From contig NC_052017.1 in the NCBI RefSeq assembly GCF_015832195.1, positions 76,633,801 to 76,697,800 on the forward strand: a stretch of DNA of 64,000 nt, written 5' to 3'. The notes under the pieces are model-generated. The model did no database searches, was not told where the DNA came from, and saw only the letters and a list, made by a program, of their open reading frames with translations. Shown here piece after piece: positions 24,738-38,776 of the stretch (positions are counted from its first letter, which is position 1; every line of letters begins with the position of its first letter). This DNA is from Motacilla alba alba. Taxonomy: Eukaryota; Chordata; Aves; Passeriformes; Motacillidae. Both the position numbers and the translations under genes were made by a program.

Positions 24738-25322
24738 TTACAGTGGTTTAACTCCAGTAACTAACTAAACCCCATGCAGCTGTTCATTCACTGACCCCTT
24801 CAGTAAGATGGGGAAGAGAATCAGAAGAGTAAAAGTGGGGAAACTCATGGGTTGAGGTAAAGACAGTTTAGTAGGGAAAGAAAAACCCATGCACAAGCAA
24901 AGTGAAACAAGGAATCCATTACCAGTTCCCATGGGCAGGCAGGTGTCCCACCATTTCCGGGAGGGCAGGACTCCATCACACAAAATGGTAGCTTGAGAAG
25001 GCAAACATTGTCACTTCGAACTTCCTTCCTTTCTCCTTTTCCCCCTACCTTTGCATGCCAAGCACGGTTGCCATGTGGTCTGGAAAATACCTTTGGTCAG
25101 CTGGGGTCAGCTGTCCTGGCTGTCCCACCTCCTCTGCATGCCCAGCCTCCTGGCTGATGGGGTTCTGTGAGGAGCCAAAAAGGCCTTGACACTGTGCTAA
25201 CACTGCTCAGCAGGAGCTGAAACATCCCTGTTATCAACGCCGTTTTCAGCACCAATATAGAACATGGCCCCATAACAACTGCTGCGAAGAAAATTAACTC
25301 CACCCAAGCCAAAACCAGTACA
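24738..25322 (-). mobile_element. ERVL-type solo LTR, minus orientation
   Basis: Read on the minus strand, the end near 25322 starts TGTACTGGTTTTGGCTTGG and the other end closes with GGAGTTAAACCACTG. These are the two diagnostic ends of the widespread bird ERVL LTR. Between them are the recognisable U3 part (GCTGACCCCAGCTGACC), a Lys/Leu-free R region, and an ACTAAA variant of the ATTAAA poly(A) signal (complement of about 24869-24874). The expected TATA box has decayed. Length, about 585 bases, fits a nearly complete LTR. No internal sequence lies beside it, so it is a solo LTR, and no clean five-base duplication could be read. Frames inside it are shadows. Confidence 0.85.
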
Positions 25323-27777
25323 ACAAAAATATATTGCTAGATGTAAGAAACCTAGAATCAAAAGATGAGCTATAAGGCTTCTGCAACCTTTTTTCTACAA
25401 AATTTAGATGTAAAGGGAAGAAAGTTAATAAGCAACTTGGGAGTAGATACAGAGTTCATTCTTACTTTTTGAGAAAAAAAACCAAACAAACAAAAATCTG
25501 AAGTAAATTTCCCTCTAGCAAAAAACATTTATTAGTAAATTTCCTGGATAAATAACGTGGCTTGACACCCAACATTTTTTTAGCTGAGGTCCTAGCAAAA
25601 ATATTTTTTTTTAATAAAAAAGAAAAAAAAATTGTTTTCAATATAGTAAAATGAGTAGGTGGCCAGGTGAAGAGAAGGACTGATTGACTAACATATATAC
25701 TATAAATTAAAAATCTGACATGCAAGTTGTAAGATGGGTTCTGTCATATAGAACATCTGACTGTTATTTTGATTTTACTACTAGATTACTAGGATCTGAA
25801 AGGAAGACTTTAGTTTTCTGTCTCTACTCAGGATCACCACCTAACCTTGTACATTTTAACATGGATTTTTTTACTCTCGGTTCTTTTCAGAGGGTGATCA
25901 TTTCTCCATATTACTGCACGATATGATGAGCTGCTTGTAGTGGTAAATTGTATTATTACTTATACCTCAACAGTTTCTGGAAAAACATCTTATTAGGGCC
26001 TTTGGAGTCTTTAGGTAATGACAGTCCATGATATTTTATTTTATTGTTTGTTATTTTTATTTAATTATTATTGCTTTACTTCTTACATATATATTTTTAT
26101 CAGACCTTTTTCTGTGCATAATTTATCCAGTTCAAAAATAATTCCTTTTTAGCAGCCTCCTTTTTTAAAGTGCATGGAGTAATCATCTAGATAACAGAGA
26201 ATTCTCTGTGGTTGGAGGGTTGACTTTCCCAAAATGGTGACAAATACTAATGTGATTTCAGGCAATTGGGAGATACACCTTTGTGCAAAATCATTTTACA
26301 AACAAACAAACTAATGAACTAACCAAACCCTAGAATCCTAAAATTCAAAAGCATTATTGTGTAGTGTACTGGAAATTATAAGGTTTTTTTTTCTTTTCAT
26401 AAAACATGTATTGTATTAAAACAATTGTTTTTTGGGTTTTTTAAAAAACTCTTTCCAGTCCTTACTGGAATAAAGGGAATGCTAAATTTAAATGCATACA
26501 GTTTGTGATGGAAATTATGATCTTTCTTCAGTTTGCTTTTGAGGTATTTATCTCAGAGAGAAGTATCAGTGATTGCTTCATATGAGATATACACAGAGTG
26601 AAACTTAATTAGTAATTTAAATTTAAAATTTAAATGTACACCAAATAGGAACACTTTGAATCCCAATTAAAATTAATGGCTACAATTAATTCAGTATTAT
26701 TAGTCACCATCTTGTTCCCTGTTCCAGCTGCTGACATTTTCAAGTAAATGAGACAGTGTTTGGCAAATCTATGTCACAAACACCATCAAGGGATGCTGTC
26801 AGCTGTTTGTTTGTCAGAAAGATGTTAAAACCTTTCTATCAGCCTTACAGTTGCCTTTGCAAGGGATCTACCAATCACAAAAGCTGCCAGATCACCAACT
26901 GCATAATGTGAAAAAGCTTCCACAAGTCCTGAGATAAGCACGGAGCTGCTCAACTCCTCATGTGTATAAATCTTTCTCATTAACATGTAAGGAAATAGAA
27001 ATTCAGATTTGTTTGTAAATATTTGTCAAGAGGACTAATATTTCTTTTTTATAAAAGTCACAACCATATTCTTGAGAGTACAGGATCTTGCAATAAGCAA
27101 TTTAGGGGTCATCTTTATTTTGTCCTTATGTCAAGAAGCAATTTGTTCAGAGCTTTTGCACATATTTGTTAAGCTATGCATTCTAACCCAAAACTAATTC
27201 AAATCCAGACAAATGTGAAATTCCTATTTGTCTGGGGAAACGTTTCATTTAATATGCATTAAGTCTCACCCTTACTTTTACATGTGATTATTACACTACA
27301 TTCATTTTGAAACTGATGAAACGCAAATCACAGGCAAAATTTCACCTGATGTCAATGGGGGAGTCTTACACTGGACCCTTAGTACTCATTCCCCACCCCC
27401 AGTGTTCCAGTGAATAAATGACATCTCCTTTCCAAATTGAACAAAAGCCTATGTTTAATTTCTCACATTTGCTTGGTAGTAAGATGCCTTTGGATTGTGC
27501 TATGCAATATGATAAAATCTTGTAAACATTGCAAAATAAAGCTGTATTTTGTCACCTTAGGCTATTACTTTGTGTAAGCTAAAATCTAACAAAAACTTTA
27601 ACATGTCAAAAATAGCTCTTTTATTGAGGCCACTGGCAAAATCATCTGCCTTTAATTTCCAAAATTATCTATGTAAATAAAATTTCTCCATGTGAAAGAG
27701 ACAGAGTGAAATATTAGTTTGGAAAACTTCAGTAGACATGTCATCTAATGTTGTGATGCACTATATAGGTATTTAGA
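25323..27777. other. AT-rich DNA without recognised features
   Basis: A near-palindromic ATTTAAAT cluster lies at 26613-26635. The stretch 26690-26960 is more balanced in composition. No exon or transposon was recognised. Confidence 0.5.
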
Positions 27778-28137
27778 TGTTCTGCACTGGGTGAACTTTT
27801 CCCATGGTACCCCCTGGTAAGGTGGTTTGTCCCTTGTAGCTCCTCCCTTCGCCCCTCCCCACTGGTATCCCCTTGGCTGTGGCCTTCCGTCCCCACCTCC
27901 CATTCCGCGGGTATAAATGTCCCTTGGGTTTGGAACTCTTTCTCTTTTGTTTCACCTGGAAACCCTACGATCCAGATGTCCCCTTCCAGCTAACAAACAG
28001 GACATCAGAACCACGTAGAGAAAGAGTGCTTCTCGTCCTTTACTTCGTCCATGTAGAATCCATGCGAGCTTAAATCCCAAGCTAGCTGGGGGGATTTACA
28101 GCCCGAACCCACGGGTTCCTTTGATCTAACAAATACA
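27778..28137 (+). mobile_element. ERV solo LTR with near-duplicated target site
   Basis: A GC-richer 360-base block starts TGTTCTGCACTGGG and ends AAATACA, giving TG...CA ends. The six bases before it are TTTAGA and the six after are TTTAGG, a one-mismatch six-base duplication, as expected for class II (ERVK-like) elements. TATAAA at 27912-27917 follows a CCTCCC-rich U3. The sequence matches my memory of a common songbird LTR. No AATAAA is visible, so the poly(A) signal is variant or lost. With both ends and target site readable and no internal region, it is a solo LTR left by recombination. Frames at 27773-28073 are shadows. Confidence 0.75.
27912..27917 (+). promoter_or_regulatory. LTR TATA box
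   Basis: TATAAA in GGGTATAAATGT lies downstream of C-rich U3 sequence, with about 220 bases of R/U5 after it. Confidence 0.65.
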
Positions 28138-31100
28138 TTTAGGGTGCCCAAGGTTAGGTGCTACTAGTTTTTTAAGCATGCGAGTAGAAAATAGCACTAA
28201 ACAACAAACTGATTTTTGGTATTTTCAGACAGGCCTGAAACTGTGCTTGGCATTTCTTTTCAATTGGCAACAGTACAAGCAGGAAAGTCTGCAAAATCTC
28301 TGGTATTTAGGATAATTTTATCCGTATTGCCCACAACTGTCAATAGATAAAAAGTATCTTTTTGCACAGGAGACATCTAGGTTTAGACATTTTATTTATT
28401 AAATTCAGTTTCCCCTGAAAGTCACCACTTTTCTATCCTTATTTCATTCCATGTCGCAACTACAGCTACAAATTACTTCTCTGGGTTTAGGCTGTGCTCT
28501 GTAATCAGCACAGTTAAACCATACATCACAAAAAATTGAACCAGGGCAGACCCTTTTTAGCCCCGCCATCTATTAAAACTTCTGTTTTCTGTCAAAGGCT
28601 CCTTAATGCTTTGTGGGTGTTTGCTGTTAAGTTTATGTTTCTGTTGCTTTACAGAAACTCAGACCTGCAAAATACCTGTAACTCCCTAAACAAATGTGCA
28701 ATCCTGCTCCCATCACTGCTTTCTGCCTGCCTGCTTTTGAAGCTTATGGACCCTTTCTAACATTTGATAAGTCCAGTAGCTGATATGATAAAAGATGTTA
28801 TCTTCACTTATCCACTTTACCTTGCCAAAAATCTGTGAGAGGAATTCTTGTCATAGATCATGTTATGTTTCTGTAATGGATGTGTTTTCGCTGTTCCACA
28901 GTCTGAAAAAATCAGAAAGCAATTTTACCTATCTTGTAGATTAGCAAGAGAAATTCCCAGGTTTAGCGAGCCAGCTCAATGGTGCTCAATATCTCTTTCT
29001 TTGGCAGGTAACTCAGAGATTTTCCCAAGACATATTTTTGTTCAAGGCTATTACAATGGACTATGTGAATGAGTACATATGATGGCTACAGTATGGCAAT
29101 ATATGATGCAGAGTATTGGGATTTCTGACAATTTTTATTTCTTGATTTACTTTATATTTGAAATTTTGAGATGCATCCTGGGAAACAGAGAGCTGAAAGG
29201 GTAAGAGGAGGCAACCAGGTGAAGAACAAACTATTAGTGTGATAGGGAGACCTCCCTGATGGACAGCCTCAGAAATGGAAAGAATTTGTTCATGTGATAA
29301 TGAACTGTAAGTTTTCAATGTGAGATGATGGAAAAGGAAAGCCAATTCTTTCCAATTTAGGGCTGAATATGCAGAGATTTCTTGAGAGAAAGAAAACAGG
29401 CAGCACTTTTCTCTGGGCATTTCTAGTGGAGTAATACTTGGAATATGGGATTCAGTTCAAGAAACTATCTTCCAGATAAACATTTGTAAACTGTTGGGAC
29501 TTCAGAAACAACCATGACAATTCTAGAAAATTGCACATCTCTGTCTTGTCTAATGCCTGGAGTGAAACAAGAAATCAATAAGCATTTGATGGAAGAAAAC
29601 CCAAAAGACAAAATTGTTATTTTAAAGAATGCAAGAGAGTGTAACAAGAAATAGTGTTGTTATGATGTTGAATAACAATAAAGAGAGTTGAGCTGGCTAT
29701 TTCAAACATATCCCAAGTTCTATTTAAGCAGAAATACTACTTTTCTGAGGAAAATTACAAGAACCTCTTGCTAAATTAAAAAAAAAAAAAAAAAATTAAA
29801 GCTACATTTTTATTCCTTACCTAGGAAAATAAAGAAAGACAGCTCCTGGGGACCTGGGCTGACAGATTCGTTTGTCCTTCCAAAACTCTGTTTTCCTCTA
29901 TATTACACTATCTGTCCTTGTATTATTATTGGAATACTCTTTATATTTCAGTATTTGCATGTATTCAAACTTTAAAGTAATTAAATATTTTGGTTACATT
30001 TCCCCAATACATGTGTATTCGTGACCAAGAAAATTAAATCATCCAGTTCTGAAAATATAGGTAAAAATCCTATTTCAACACTTTTAGAATGCAATTTGGG
30101 ATTTGTTGGAAACATTTCACTCCTCTTCAGAAATGGCTTTTCCTAGAACTGATTTGCTGATTTCATTTTACATGGACATCAGAGATCATGTCTTATTAGT
30201 GATTGCATCCTCATGAATGCTTGAAAAATTATTGTGTTAACATGTCTTTTGTTAAACAGAGAGATCAACCTCCTTGCAACCCTGAACAGTCACTGTATAC
30301 GTGTCTGAGTCTAAATACACAAACAAACTTCATTTTACAGTTAGACACTTTGAGTCACTTTAATAATTGTCTTCCAAAAATGAATGAAAATAAAAGAAAT
30401 ACAGTACTAAAATTTACTAAATTTAATTGTAATTACTTAAAACTTAATTATTTTTGTTTCAACTGTGTTATTTATATAGTTTTCTATCTTCTATTATCTG
30501 AACAGAATAATTGGAAACTTTATGAAGTTTGTAATTAATCTGTATTGGTTTAAATTTCTGATACACTAAAATAATTCCAAGATGCAGTGTTCAAATATTG
30601 CAAAAAACACCTCAAATTCAATTAAAATATTTGAGCTCATCAAACTACTGGAAAATAAAATTTTTCCTTCTCAGTGATGATTTAGATCAACCTCCCAGTG
30701 TTAGTCTTTTCTAGCAGAATTCCACTCTTTGAGTAATTCTAGAAACAGCAAAAATATCACCATTGTTTAATTGGTCTGAAGTTCAGTGATAAAATATGCA
30801 GCAATCGATCAGGGTTTTGAGTATTAGAAAACCTTTACTGGCACCAGCTGAAGGTTTATTGCAATGGCTTTATCACAATAAAAGAAATAAAGTTTCTGTA
30901 CAAGTGTCTCTTCCCACACAGGAATGTTTTAAAACATAAAGCAGATGTCATTAAAGTGAAATCTTTGCCTGGTAAACATCAGAAAAAAGACAACATTATT
31001 TCTAGCCGCAAAAATCTGGCTTTCCCTTTCATACTGAGTTCTCATTACAATCAGATGACAGATTTATTTTTTTAAAAGCAAACACAACTCAATTTTGTAT

Positions 31101-34100
31101 AGTTCTTACGTTCATGAAAATACTGCTGATGTGATGTGGTATAAATTACATCTCAAAAAGAGAACAGCAATATAACCAGAGAAGCATTAAAAACCAAATA
31201 TGAGCAGTGCAGAATTCTCCAAACTAGTTACTGTGAAGTAATTCCAAATTATAAAATTATAAAACTAGTAACTGGGTGCCTGTGCTTGTAGACACTGAGC
31301 TTAAGACAGAGTAAAAGTCTTACCATTGAAAAAGCAAGATGCTTTTTTTTTTTTTCCCCAAAATCAGACAAGGACCAAGTTACTACTTGTGTATGACCTT
31401 TTACCCTTGCAATCCAGAACACATATTTCTTAAGAAAAATAACTAGTAAGCAGTTAATCTGTAACTTTTAATAACATTTAAGAGAAGGGCTATTGCTAAT
31501 TGTGCATCCAATGTTGAGTAAACTCAAGTGCTAGCATATCAGTCTTGACCCAGAATTCACATTGAACCGGGTAAAACCTGCTTTTCTAGGTAAAACACAT
31601 TTCCCACATTTAATTTCAGGGTTTATTGAGGTAGAGTCCTTTGTGCAAATCAGCAGCTGCACACCCAGGTAACAAAATGGACATGTAATTTCTGAAATCA
31701 TTGTGATAGTAAGCAGAAATACATAACTTTCCTAAATTTCTTGATAGGTTAATTGGAAATCCTTCACATAACTATTATAAAATATTTCTAGCCAATGGTT
31801 GTATTGCTCTGGAAGACTTGCTCTGGTAATTATTCAGATGGATCTGGGGAATAGTTCTGAAGCAGGTTATTATTAGTTTGTTACCCCTGATCCTGTACTT
31901 GATTCATTTGTTCTCCCAAATGCTGTGTTACTCAAACCATTCATTGTCAAGAGCAGTATAGTCTCGTGAGCAGCAAATTAACATTGAGAGTGACCACAAA
32001 GAGATATTTTTTGTACAACGATGGCAATAACCTCTTTGCTTGCAACATCACAGAAAAAGAAAATGACCATAACTGGTCAGATCAGGGGAATGGAAGAGTT
32101 TGAAAGAGAAATTCTTAGAGGAAAACCAGAAATATATCTTGACAAACACATCTGCTGAAATGAATGTAATTTAAAGAAATAGAATGAGTATATTTGTCAT
32201 GCCATTTTGCAAAACCACAAAACACATTTATCATACATAGCACATCGAATAAAGGTAAAAGACCAATGAAATTTTTTCACTTGCTTTTTCTTCTTTCTAT
32301 CCTGATACAATATTTCAAAGAATTTAAGAGTACTTAAGATACATCAAATTAAAAACTTCTGCTGTTGGAAGCAGCTATCTTAATGAACTATGTAATTTTA
32401 TATGTTTAAGTGTTATGTCTTCGGACTGTAATAAGGACACTCAATATTAAAACCACTAAGATAGTCTAGCAGAATTGTCTTGATTGGTAAATCTACACTT
32501 ATTTTAATAAAGAAACACTAAAACTGAAGCAAGCTAAGACAGTATTTAAATATTTATTCATATTTGCTAAAAATTACAGGAAACAGTTAAAATTATCTAA
32601 GGAAGCAATTAGAAAAATCTTATTAATTTGTGATAATTAATTTTTTTCTAATTTAAAATAGCATGACAACTCTTCTCAATTTTGATTCCTTCTTATTTGC
32701 TTCAAGATTCAGTTGGGAGGGTGAGGTTGTGATTTCCTCAATGTTAGTAAGCAGAAAACACTGATGTAATTTGATAAAATATAGTAGAAGAAGAAGAATG
32801 TAAGAATGATCAGAAATGACTAATCGTATTTCTCTAATCTCCCATTTAAAAATTGTTTCAAGTTTAGAATGGTAGGTTTGATTAGAATCATACTTCAAAA
32901 TCACAGTAAAATTACCAACCTCAGCACACATGGTTGTCATAGGAATATCTGCCCTCCAAATAATGATCTTCATTAGCCAAAAGTAGAGTACTATGCATGG
33001 GATTTTTTAGTGAGTACACCTGTAGCTTTGCGTATAAAAATGAAAAAGATTCACCTTAGATAAAGGCATGCTCTGTACCATCCCTGCTCTTGGAATTTTA
33101 ACTGGATGATATTCTGGAGAATCATCGGGTAGAATAAGACAACTGAGTACAAAGGGTGTATAACAAGCTTGGGGGATAAACTGCACAGGCTAGGACCATT
33201 CTCCAGATCAATCTAAATAAAAACAGTTTTCTGTAGTAATAAAACATTATATGATTTTGTAATATAATTTTGATAATAATTAAATGAGGAAATGCCTCTA
33301 AAACTACCAGGAAAGTTAAAAAAGCTATGTATTTTCACAAGCTCCAATCACATACATCAAAACACAACTAAAAACATTGTTCATTTTATTGTAAAGGACT
33401 GCATTCATATAACAGATCACTCTCCATTTCCATGCCCTTTCTAAAGGCCTGTATGTTCCTTTGAACTCCACAAAATCTTACAAAAGGATATTGCAGTAAA
33501 TAACAGTAATTCAGAATCAGAGTGATCATTCATGCTGTAAACTCATTTTGTGCTTTATGTGATCTCAGATGCATAACATCCATGCACATATCTCAAACCA
33601 TCCTCATATCACACCATAATTTTGCACCAGACTGTACTGCTTCTAGGCAGCAGTTCTGGATCTAAATTAGTTTGTTGTTTTTTTTTTCCTTGTGGCTACA
33701 AAACATATGATAGCAAACGTTTACAGTAAAAAGTTTTTTATATTGCTGGACTAATTAACATTAGTCAGAATTCAGTTTTGCTGTAAGCCACTTGAGAGTC
33801 ATTTTAAGAATAAAAAGAAATTGTTTGAAAATGTCCAAACATCTGAACACTGAAAACAAGCAGACAAGAACTGATTTTAAATCAGAATTAGTATATATTG
33901 TAAAGGTGGAAGCAGATATTCTGGAGGGAAAACAGCACCACTTGCTGTTTTTAGTAAAAAGAAGGTATGCACATTGCTTCTCTCACTCTGGACACACTTT
34001 CTGGATTGGTCTGTGTGAAATGCTATGCAGATGTTTCCAGCTGAAGGCAAACGTTCAGGGTGCATTAAGCCACTCAGTGCTACCAAATAGGGAAAGATTT

Positions 34101-34810
34101 GGAAGCAAATTGTCTGGAAACTAACTCACTGACAAAATTTCAAGTGCCTACAGGTAGGTATTAGATGCCTGAAGATTTTCATTGTGGTTTTGAGGACTCT
34201 GTCTGATATTTAAACCAGGTGCTAGCATGTTTCCTAAATCCTTTGTGGATTTGAGCATATACATTTAAATATTACTATTAATGCCTTCCTCTTTCTGCTA
34301 TCTCTAAATGCAATCAGATGAAGATCCCTCTAGTCCCTTGACAGCCTGTTAAGTCCTGCTTACAAAAAAAGGGTGTACACAGTTTTTAGAAATTCAAAAC
34401 AAGATGTTTAAAAAAAGCCTATGTTATTTTTATTATATACTGAAATGTCCAGAATCTTTCTCTTGAGATACAGCCCCTTAAGAACTTTTTTAATTGTGCA
34501 TTTTACAGCTAAATATTTAAGAAGCAGTTTTATCTTTTTTCCAACTTTGATTAAATGACCTATAACAGACATAGGGCAGAATTTCCTCCTTATTTCCTCC
34601 TTTCCCTTTGTTTTTTCAGAGCAATCGAATTTCATTCCCCTTAACTCTTGTTTTCCTACCACAACCTTCTTACAGAGTTTAATATTAGGTCTGTGTATTA
34701 CAGCTATTGTTAACCTTCCCATTTCTGAAAAATCACTAACTAAAATCTGAAGACAGTTTTGCTTCAGACATGTAGGACATAAAAAATAAATCCAAAAAGA
34801 AAGTGCCTTG
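28138..34810. other. AT-rich DNA without recognised genes
   Basis: An 18-base A run lies at 29778-29795. Chance frames reach 119 codons (29061-29420, minus) and 156 codons (34408-34878, minus, running into the LTR). None has a recognisable domain. No transposon family was recognised. Confidence 0.5.
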
Positions 34811-35454
34811 TGCTGCGGTGTCCCTCTGCTCTTTGCTGGAGAAGCAGGCTTGCGGCGGCTAGCTCCGACCTCTAGCACCGGCGGGGGTGGGATTCTCCAG
34901 AATCCTGTCTGCTCTGGAGGGTGCCTAAGGCTCCCACCTTTGCGGCTGGGACTTGCAGTGGCAGCGATGGCAGGAGAAAAGAGAGCGGACTCCGATTGGG
35001 GGCAGATCCAGATTTATTGCAATCCAGGGGAACCAACCAGTCGAAGACCCTGAACAAGAAAATGCAGGGGATTATAAACTGGGAGGAAACTGGGGAGGGG
35101 GGTCTGTCACTCGGCCAATAGAGTAGCAGGGGAACAAGGGGAAAGAAGGGATTGACCCTGAAAGGGCCAATGGGTTTAACTTGGAGGAGGGGCCCTGGCT
35201 TCTGAACCAACCACTCAACGCCCAGGGTAGAAGTTTCCATAAAATGGGGAAGGGTCACCGAGTGATGGACAGGAGGGCTGGGAGGGATCAGGGGAATGAC
35301 TCAGCAATCACTTTGGCAACAGGGGAGGAGAAAGGGAGACTGACATATAACAGGAGGGAGGAGAAAACCAGGGCAGAACCATATAACAGGGGGTTTACAG
35401 AACATACCAATACAAACTCAAATAATACGTGAAACCATAAAACGCACCACAACA
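34811..35454 (-). mobile_element. ERV solo LTR, minus orientation, with target-site duplication
   Basis: On the minus strand the block begins TGTTGTGGTGCG and ends CCGCAGCA, giving TG...CA ends over 644 bases. The flanks on the top strand are GCCTTG (left) and ACCTTG (right), a six-base duplication with one change. The minus strand carries a TATA-like TTATAA (complement of 35073-35078) and AATAAA (complement of 35013-35018). A roughly 200-base GC-rich R/U5 follows. The U3 has inverted CCAAT elements near 35117 and 35169. It resembles a known songbird LTR group. No internal region is present. All frames within it (34808-35473) are shadows. Confidence 0.8.
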
Positions 35455-36015
35455 ACCTTGCACAGGAAAACAAGCAGGCCCTGCTTTAAGGAGTTATTAA
35501 AATGGAGATTGTTTTATTTACTTCTGTCATAATCCCCCATAGCCTCCATAGATACCACGTTTTTGTACTGGGAGGTGAGATAGGCGAGGCAGAAAAAAGG
35601 TCTTATTTCTCTGTAGACTGCTCTTTTATTGAGAGAAAGCTCTTGTCAGTTAAAATAAGCAGATATACTGCATTTCTTCAGGTGTAAGTCAGAGCGTGGT
35701 TTTGGTCCAGTCAATGCCACAGCTTTAAAAATTTAATACTCAAATGTAATCACAGAATAAAAGGGCAAGCGTTCTTCTGTGATGACAAACTCAGGAAATT
35801 CTGCACAAATGTAGAAAACCACTGACTTAGTTTATCCCATTTTGGTTTTGAAGAACACACAAGAAGCATTTTTAGACTACTTAAATACAAAATACAAGGG
35901 TACAAATACCAGATAACATTTTTATTAGGGCAAAAATCAGTTATGAATAAATTCTTCTCATGTATAAGGAACTTCAGTGCACCTTTACTGCTGTGATTAA
36001 TATTAAATTGGAGCC

Positions 36016-36040
36016 ATCAGAACATATATAATGTTCTGAT
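36016..36040. repeat. Perfect inverted repeat, 10-bp arms
   Basis: ATCAGAACAT and its exact reverse complement are separated by ATATA. It is AT-rich and small, so it may be chance. Confidence 0.8.
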
Positions 36041-37316
36041 ATAATCCATGATATAATCCTCTGAAATTCAGAAAATTAACTGATAATGAAGAGAAAAAAA
36101 AAAATCACAGAGTACTGTATGCCATGATCTTTCCTTAATATGGCAAATTATATTTTATGGCCAGAAAAATGTCTCCAAAATTTAAAATGTGACCTTCCAA
36201 GAATGCAGGTTTGTGTCAAAAAAATGAATAGCAATATGCAGTGAAAGAAGCTTTAAAATCAGATAAAGGGAAAAAAAGAAGAAAATAAAAAGGAAACACA
36301 AAATGTGGTGACAGCATACAATTGCAATTTTCTACCTATGATTTTTAATATAGAAGTAGCTAAAAAAAAAGAAATCTTAATAATTACTATCTCTGATGCA
36401 ATTTAGATGTTGTCACAGTTAACATCATGACTCAAAAAATTAGTTATGATAGTTCTTGGCTATTAGGGAAAAAATACACAGAAATTGATGACTTTATCAC
36501 TTATCCAGGCATCCAGAATAATATTAATTTTCTAAATACCTTTGGCTTTTGAAGCTAAGGGAAAATTTTTGGGAAGAAAAAGCAGGTACACCATGTCTTC
36601 TTTAAATTTTTTTGATCAAAAAAATTGTGTATAAACCCAACTCAAAATATTTCATAATTTTGCACACCACAAGAGGTGTCACTGCTTGATACCTGCAATT
36701 AAGCAGTCAATGCCTTTAGTGCCTACACATTGAATTTCAGCACAGAGCTATTAGAAAGTCAGTAGTAACTTTGTGCAACTTTTTCACTAAGGACTTTCTA
36801 ATCAAAAATGAGAAAAAAATGTGATTTTCAAGCTATAAAAGTTCTCACATTTCCCTTGTCCATTGTACATTCATTTCAAATTGGGAAATATTATTTCCCA
36901 AATGTGTTGCACTATCTGCAGGAAAAAAAATCAGTGGGAGACAATACATTCTGTGGACTTGAAGAAATCACTGAAAATAGGAAAAAGATTTACAGCCAGA
37001 TATTGGAAAAGAAAAAAGACCATGATGTAGGGTTATGAGGAAACTGTCATACTAATTTCACCTATGCTCTGAGCCAGTGGAGCACAACTCATTCCTGATC
37101 TGAATCAGCAGCTCCATTTGTAAATGCAGATCCAATGCTAGTAATTCCACCTGAAAAGTAAACCTTTAATCATGGCTATTCCTACATTTTTCTATGTTCC
37201 GATCACTTTGGAACTTGGAAATGGAACTGCTTGCAAATCAAAGGGGTGATTTTCAAGCTATGGGAAGAGAAATGACTCTCAGCAGAGCAGAGCAATCTGA
37301 CCAGCAGTTACAGCTT

Positions 37317-37338
37317 AAAAAAAAAAAAAAAAAAAAAA
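37317..37338. repeat. Poly(A) run of 22
   Basis: A pure A tract is followed by GG and a short (TA)n. No recognisable retrocopy or poly(A) signal lies directly before it. Confidence 0.85.
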
Positions 37339-38776
37339 GGTATTATTATATATATATAAAACTGGCTTCTATCTGTCTTGGCTAATGCAGTTCAGCTGTG
37401 GAGTCAGGAAAACAGGTATTTGGAAAAAAGCTTCAATTGCAAAAAAAACTTAATGATTTGCAAGATGTCACCAGGATTCTGTCATTCCTTGTATAGACAC
37501 ACATTGTTTTTTTATTAACTAGTAGCTAAAAAAAATGTAAAGACATGTTTAAGATACAGTTACTATATGTGTTGCATTTACAAATGCTCATTTATATGTG
37601 CATGTGAATAGTGAATGCACAGAATGCCAATATTGAAACATTTCTAAGTAGAAATTTAATAACTAAATATAGGTCAGAGACCAACACATTAGCTATTTAA
37701 TTTTATTTCAGAAGAAATGCAACTTTAAAGCACTAATTAAGCTTTATTTACTTATCATAGACCTTTCCAAAAGGCTGAGCAGAATTTACTTTTTATACAC
37801 ATTCTAACTTTAAATGTTTTACATTTAACACAATTGCGCAAAGATCACAGTTAATTAATAAATACCTTTATTAATTCTTATTTTTCCATGTTTCTGCGGA
37901 ATTATCATCATATATAAACAATATAGATCAATGTATTATCCAAAACATATAATCCCGTGTATTTAATTACAAAAAAATTATTTGTGACTTCAAGGAAGGA
38001 GAAAATACAAGTGATATCACACAGCACACACATGCATTTAAAAATCCCTGATGTTCTAATAAGATTTATGATCAAGATAATTCTGAAAATACAATACAAA
38101 ATACAGATTTTGACCTGACTTAAAAATGCACTCCCCCAAAAACTTAAAACTGCAGCTCTGAAAACTGGAATTATGTGCAACTTAACCGAGACTTTTAACA
38201 GTTTTTTCAGGAAAGTTTTGAATCAGGCTTTAAGTAATTGAATAAGCTAATGTTATTTAGCATTTGAGCACTGACATGCTTTCTTTGACACTACTGTTAA
38301 AAGGCAGCTTCTAATTTGTATAATTTCAAAAAATTATTTTAGCATAAATGTAGCTGCAACAACTATCAATCTTATAGTAGGATTAGTTTTAAAACTTTAA
38401 TTTTAATTGAGGATGCTTTTAGTTTGGATGCTTAATTTAGTTTGCTTTTAGTTTATTATAGACAAAATAGCCAGATATACATGGAGGGGATACATGTGTG
38501 TGTACTTTTTTGGTTGTGTCAGACAATGAGAATAAAATAGAATCAATTTTAGGAGGAACAATATCGATTTACAGAAACTAGGGCACAGACTAGTACCCAA
38601 ATTGAATGGGAGTATGTAATTAGGATGAGTCTTTTAGATGTAGTATAATATTAAATATAGTGTACCAATAGGTGTTTGAGGTTGAATTGCATTAAACACA
38701 AATTTCTACCCCACATCAGTAATCATCACTGGACTTGCACACTGGAGATCAAATTTCACATCTTTATATATTTTGG

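Larger units (their letters stand above)
35455..38776. other. AT-rich DNA without recognised genes
   Basis: The region holds a 10-bp-arm palindrome at 36016-36040 and a 22-base A run at 37317-37338, followed by a short (TA)n. No exon or transposon was recognised. Confidence 0.5.

Noticed and set aside
29061..29420. 119-codon minus-strand frame
   Set aside because: No recognisable motif, no start context or splice support; such lengths are expected in 64 kb.
34408..34878. 156-codon minus-strand frame
   Set aside because: It begins inside the LTR and continues into AT-rich flank across the insertion boundary, so it cannot be an old gene. No domain was recognised.
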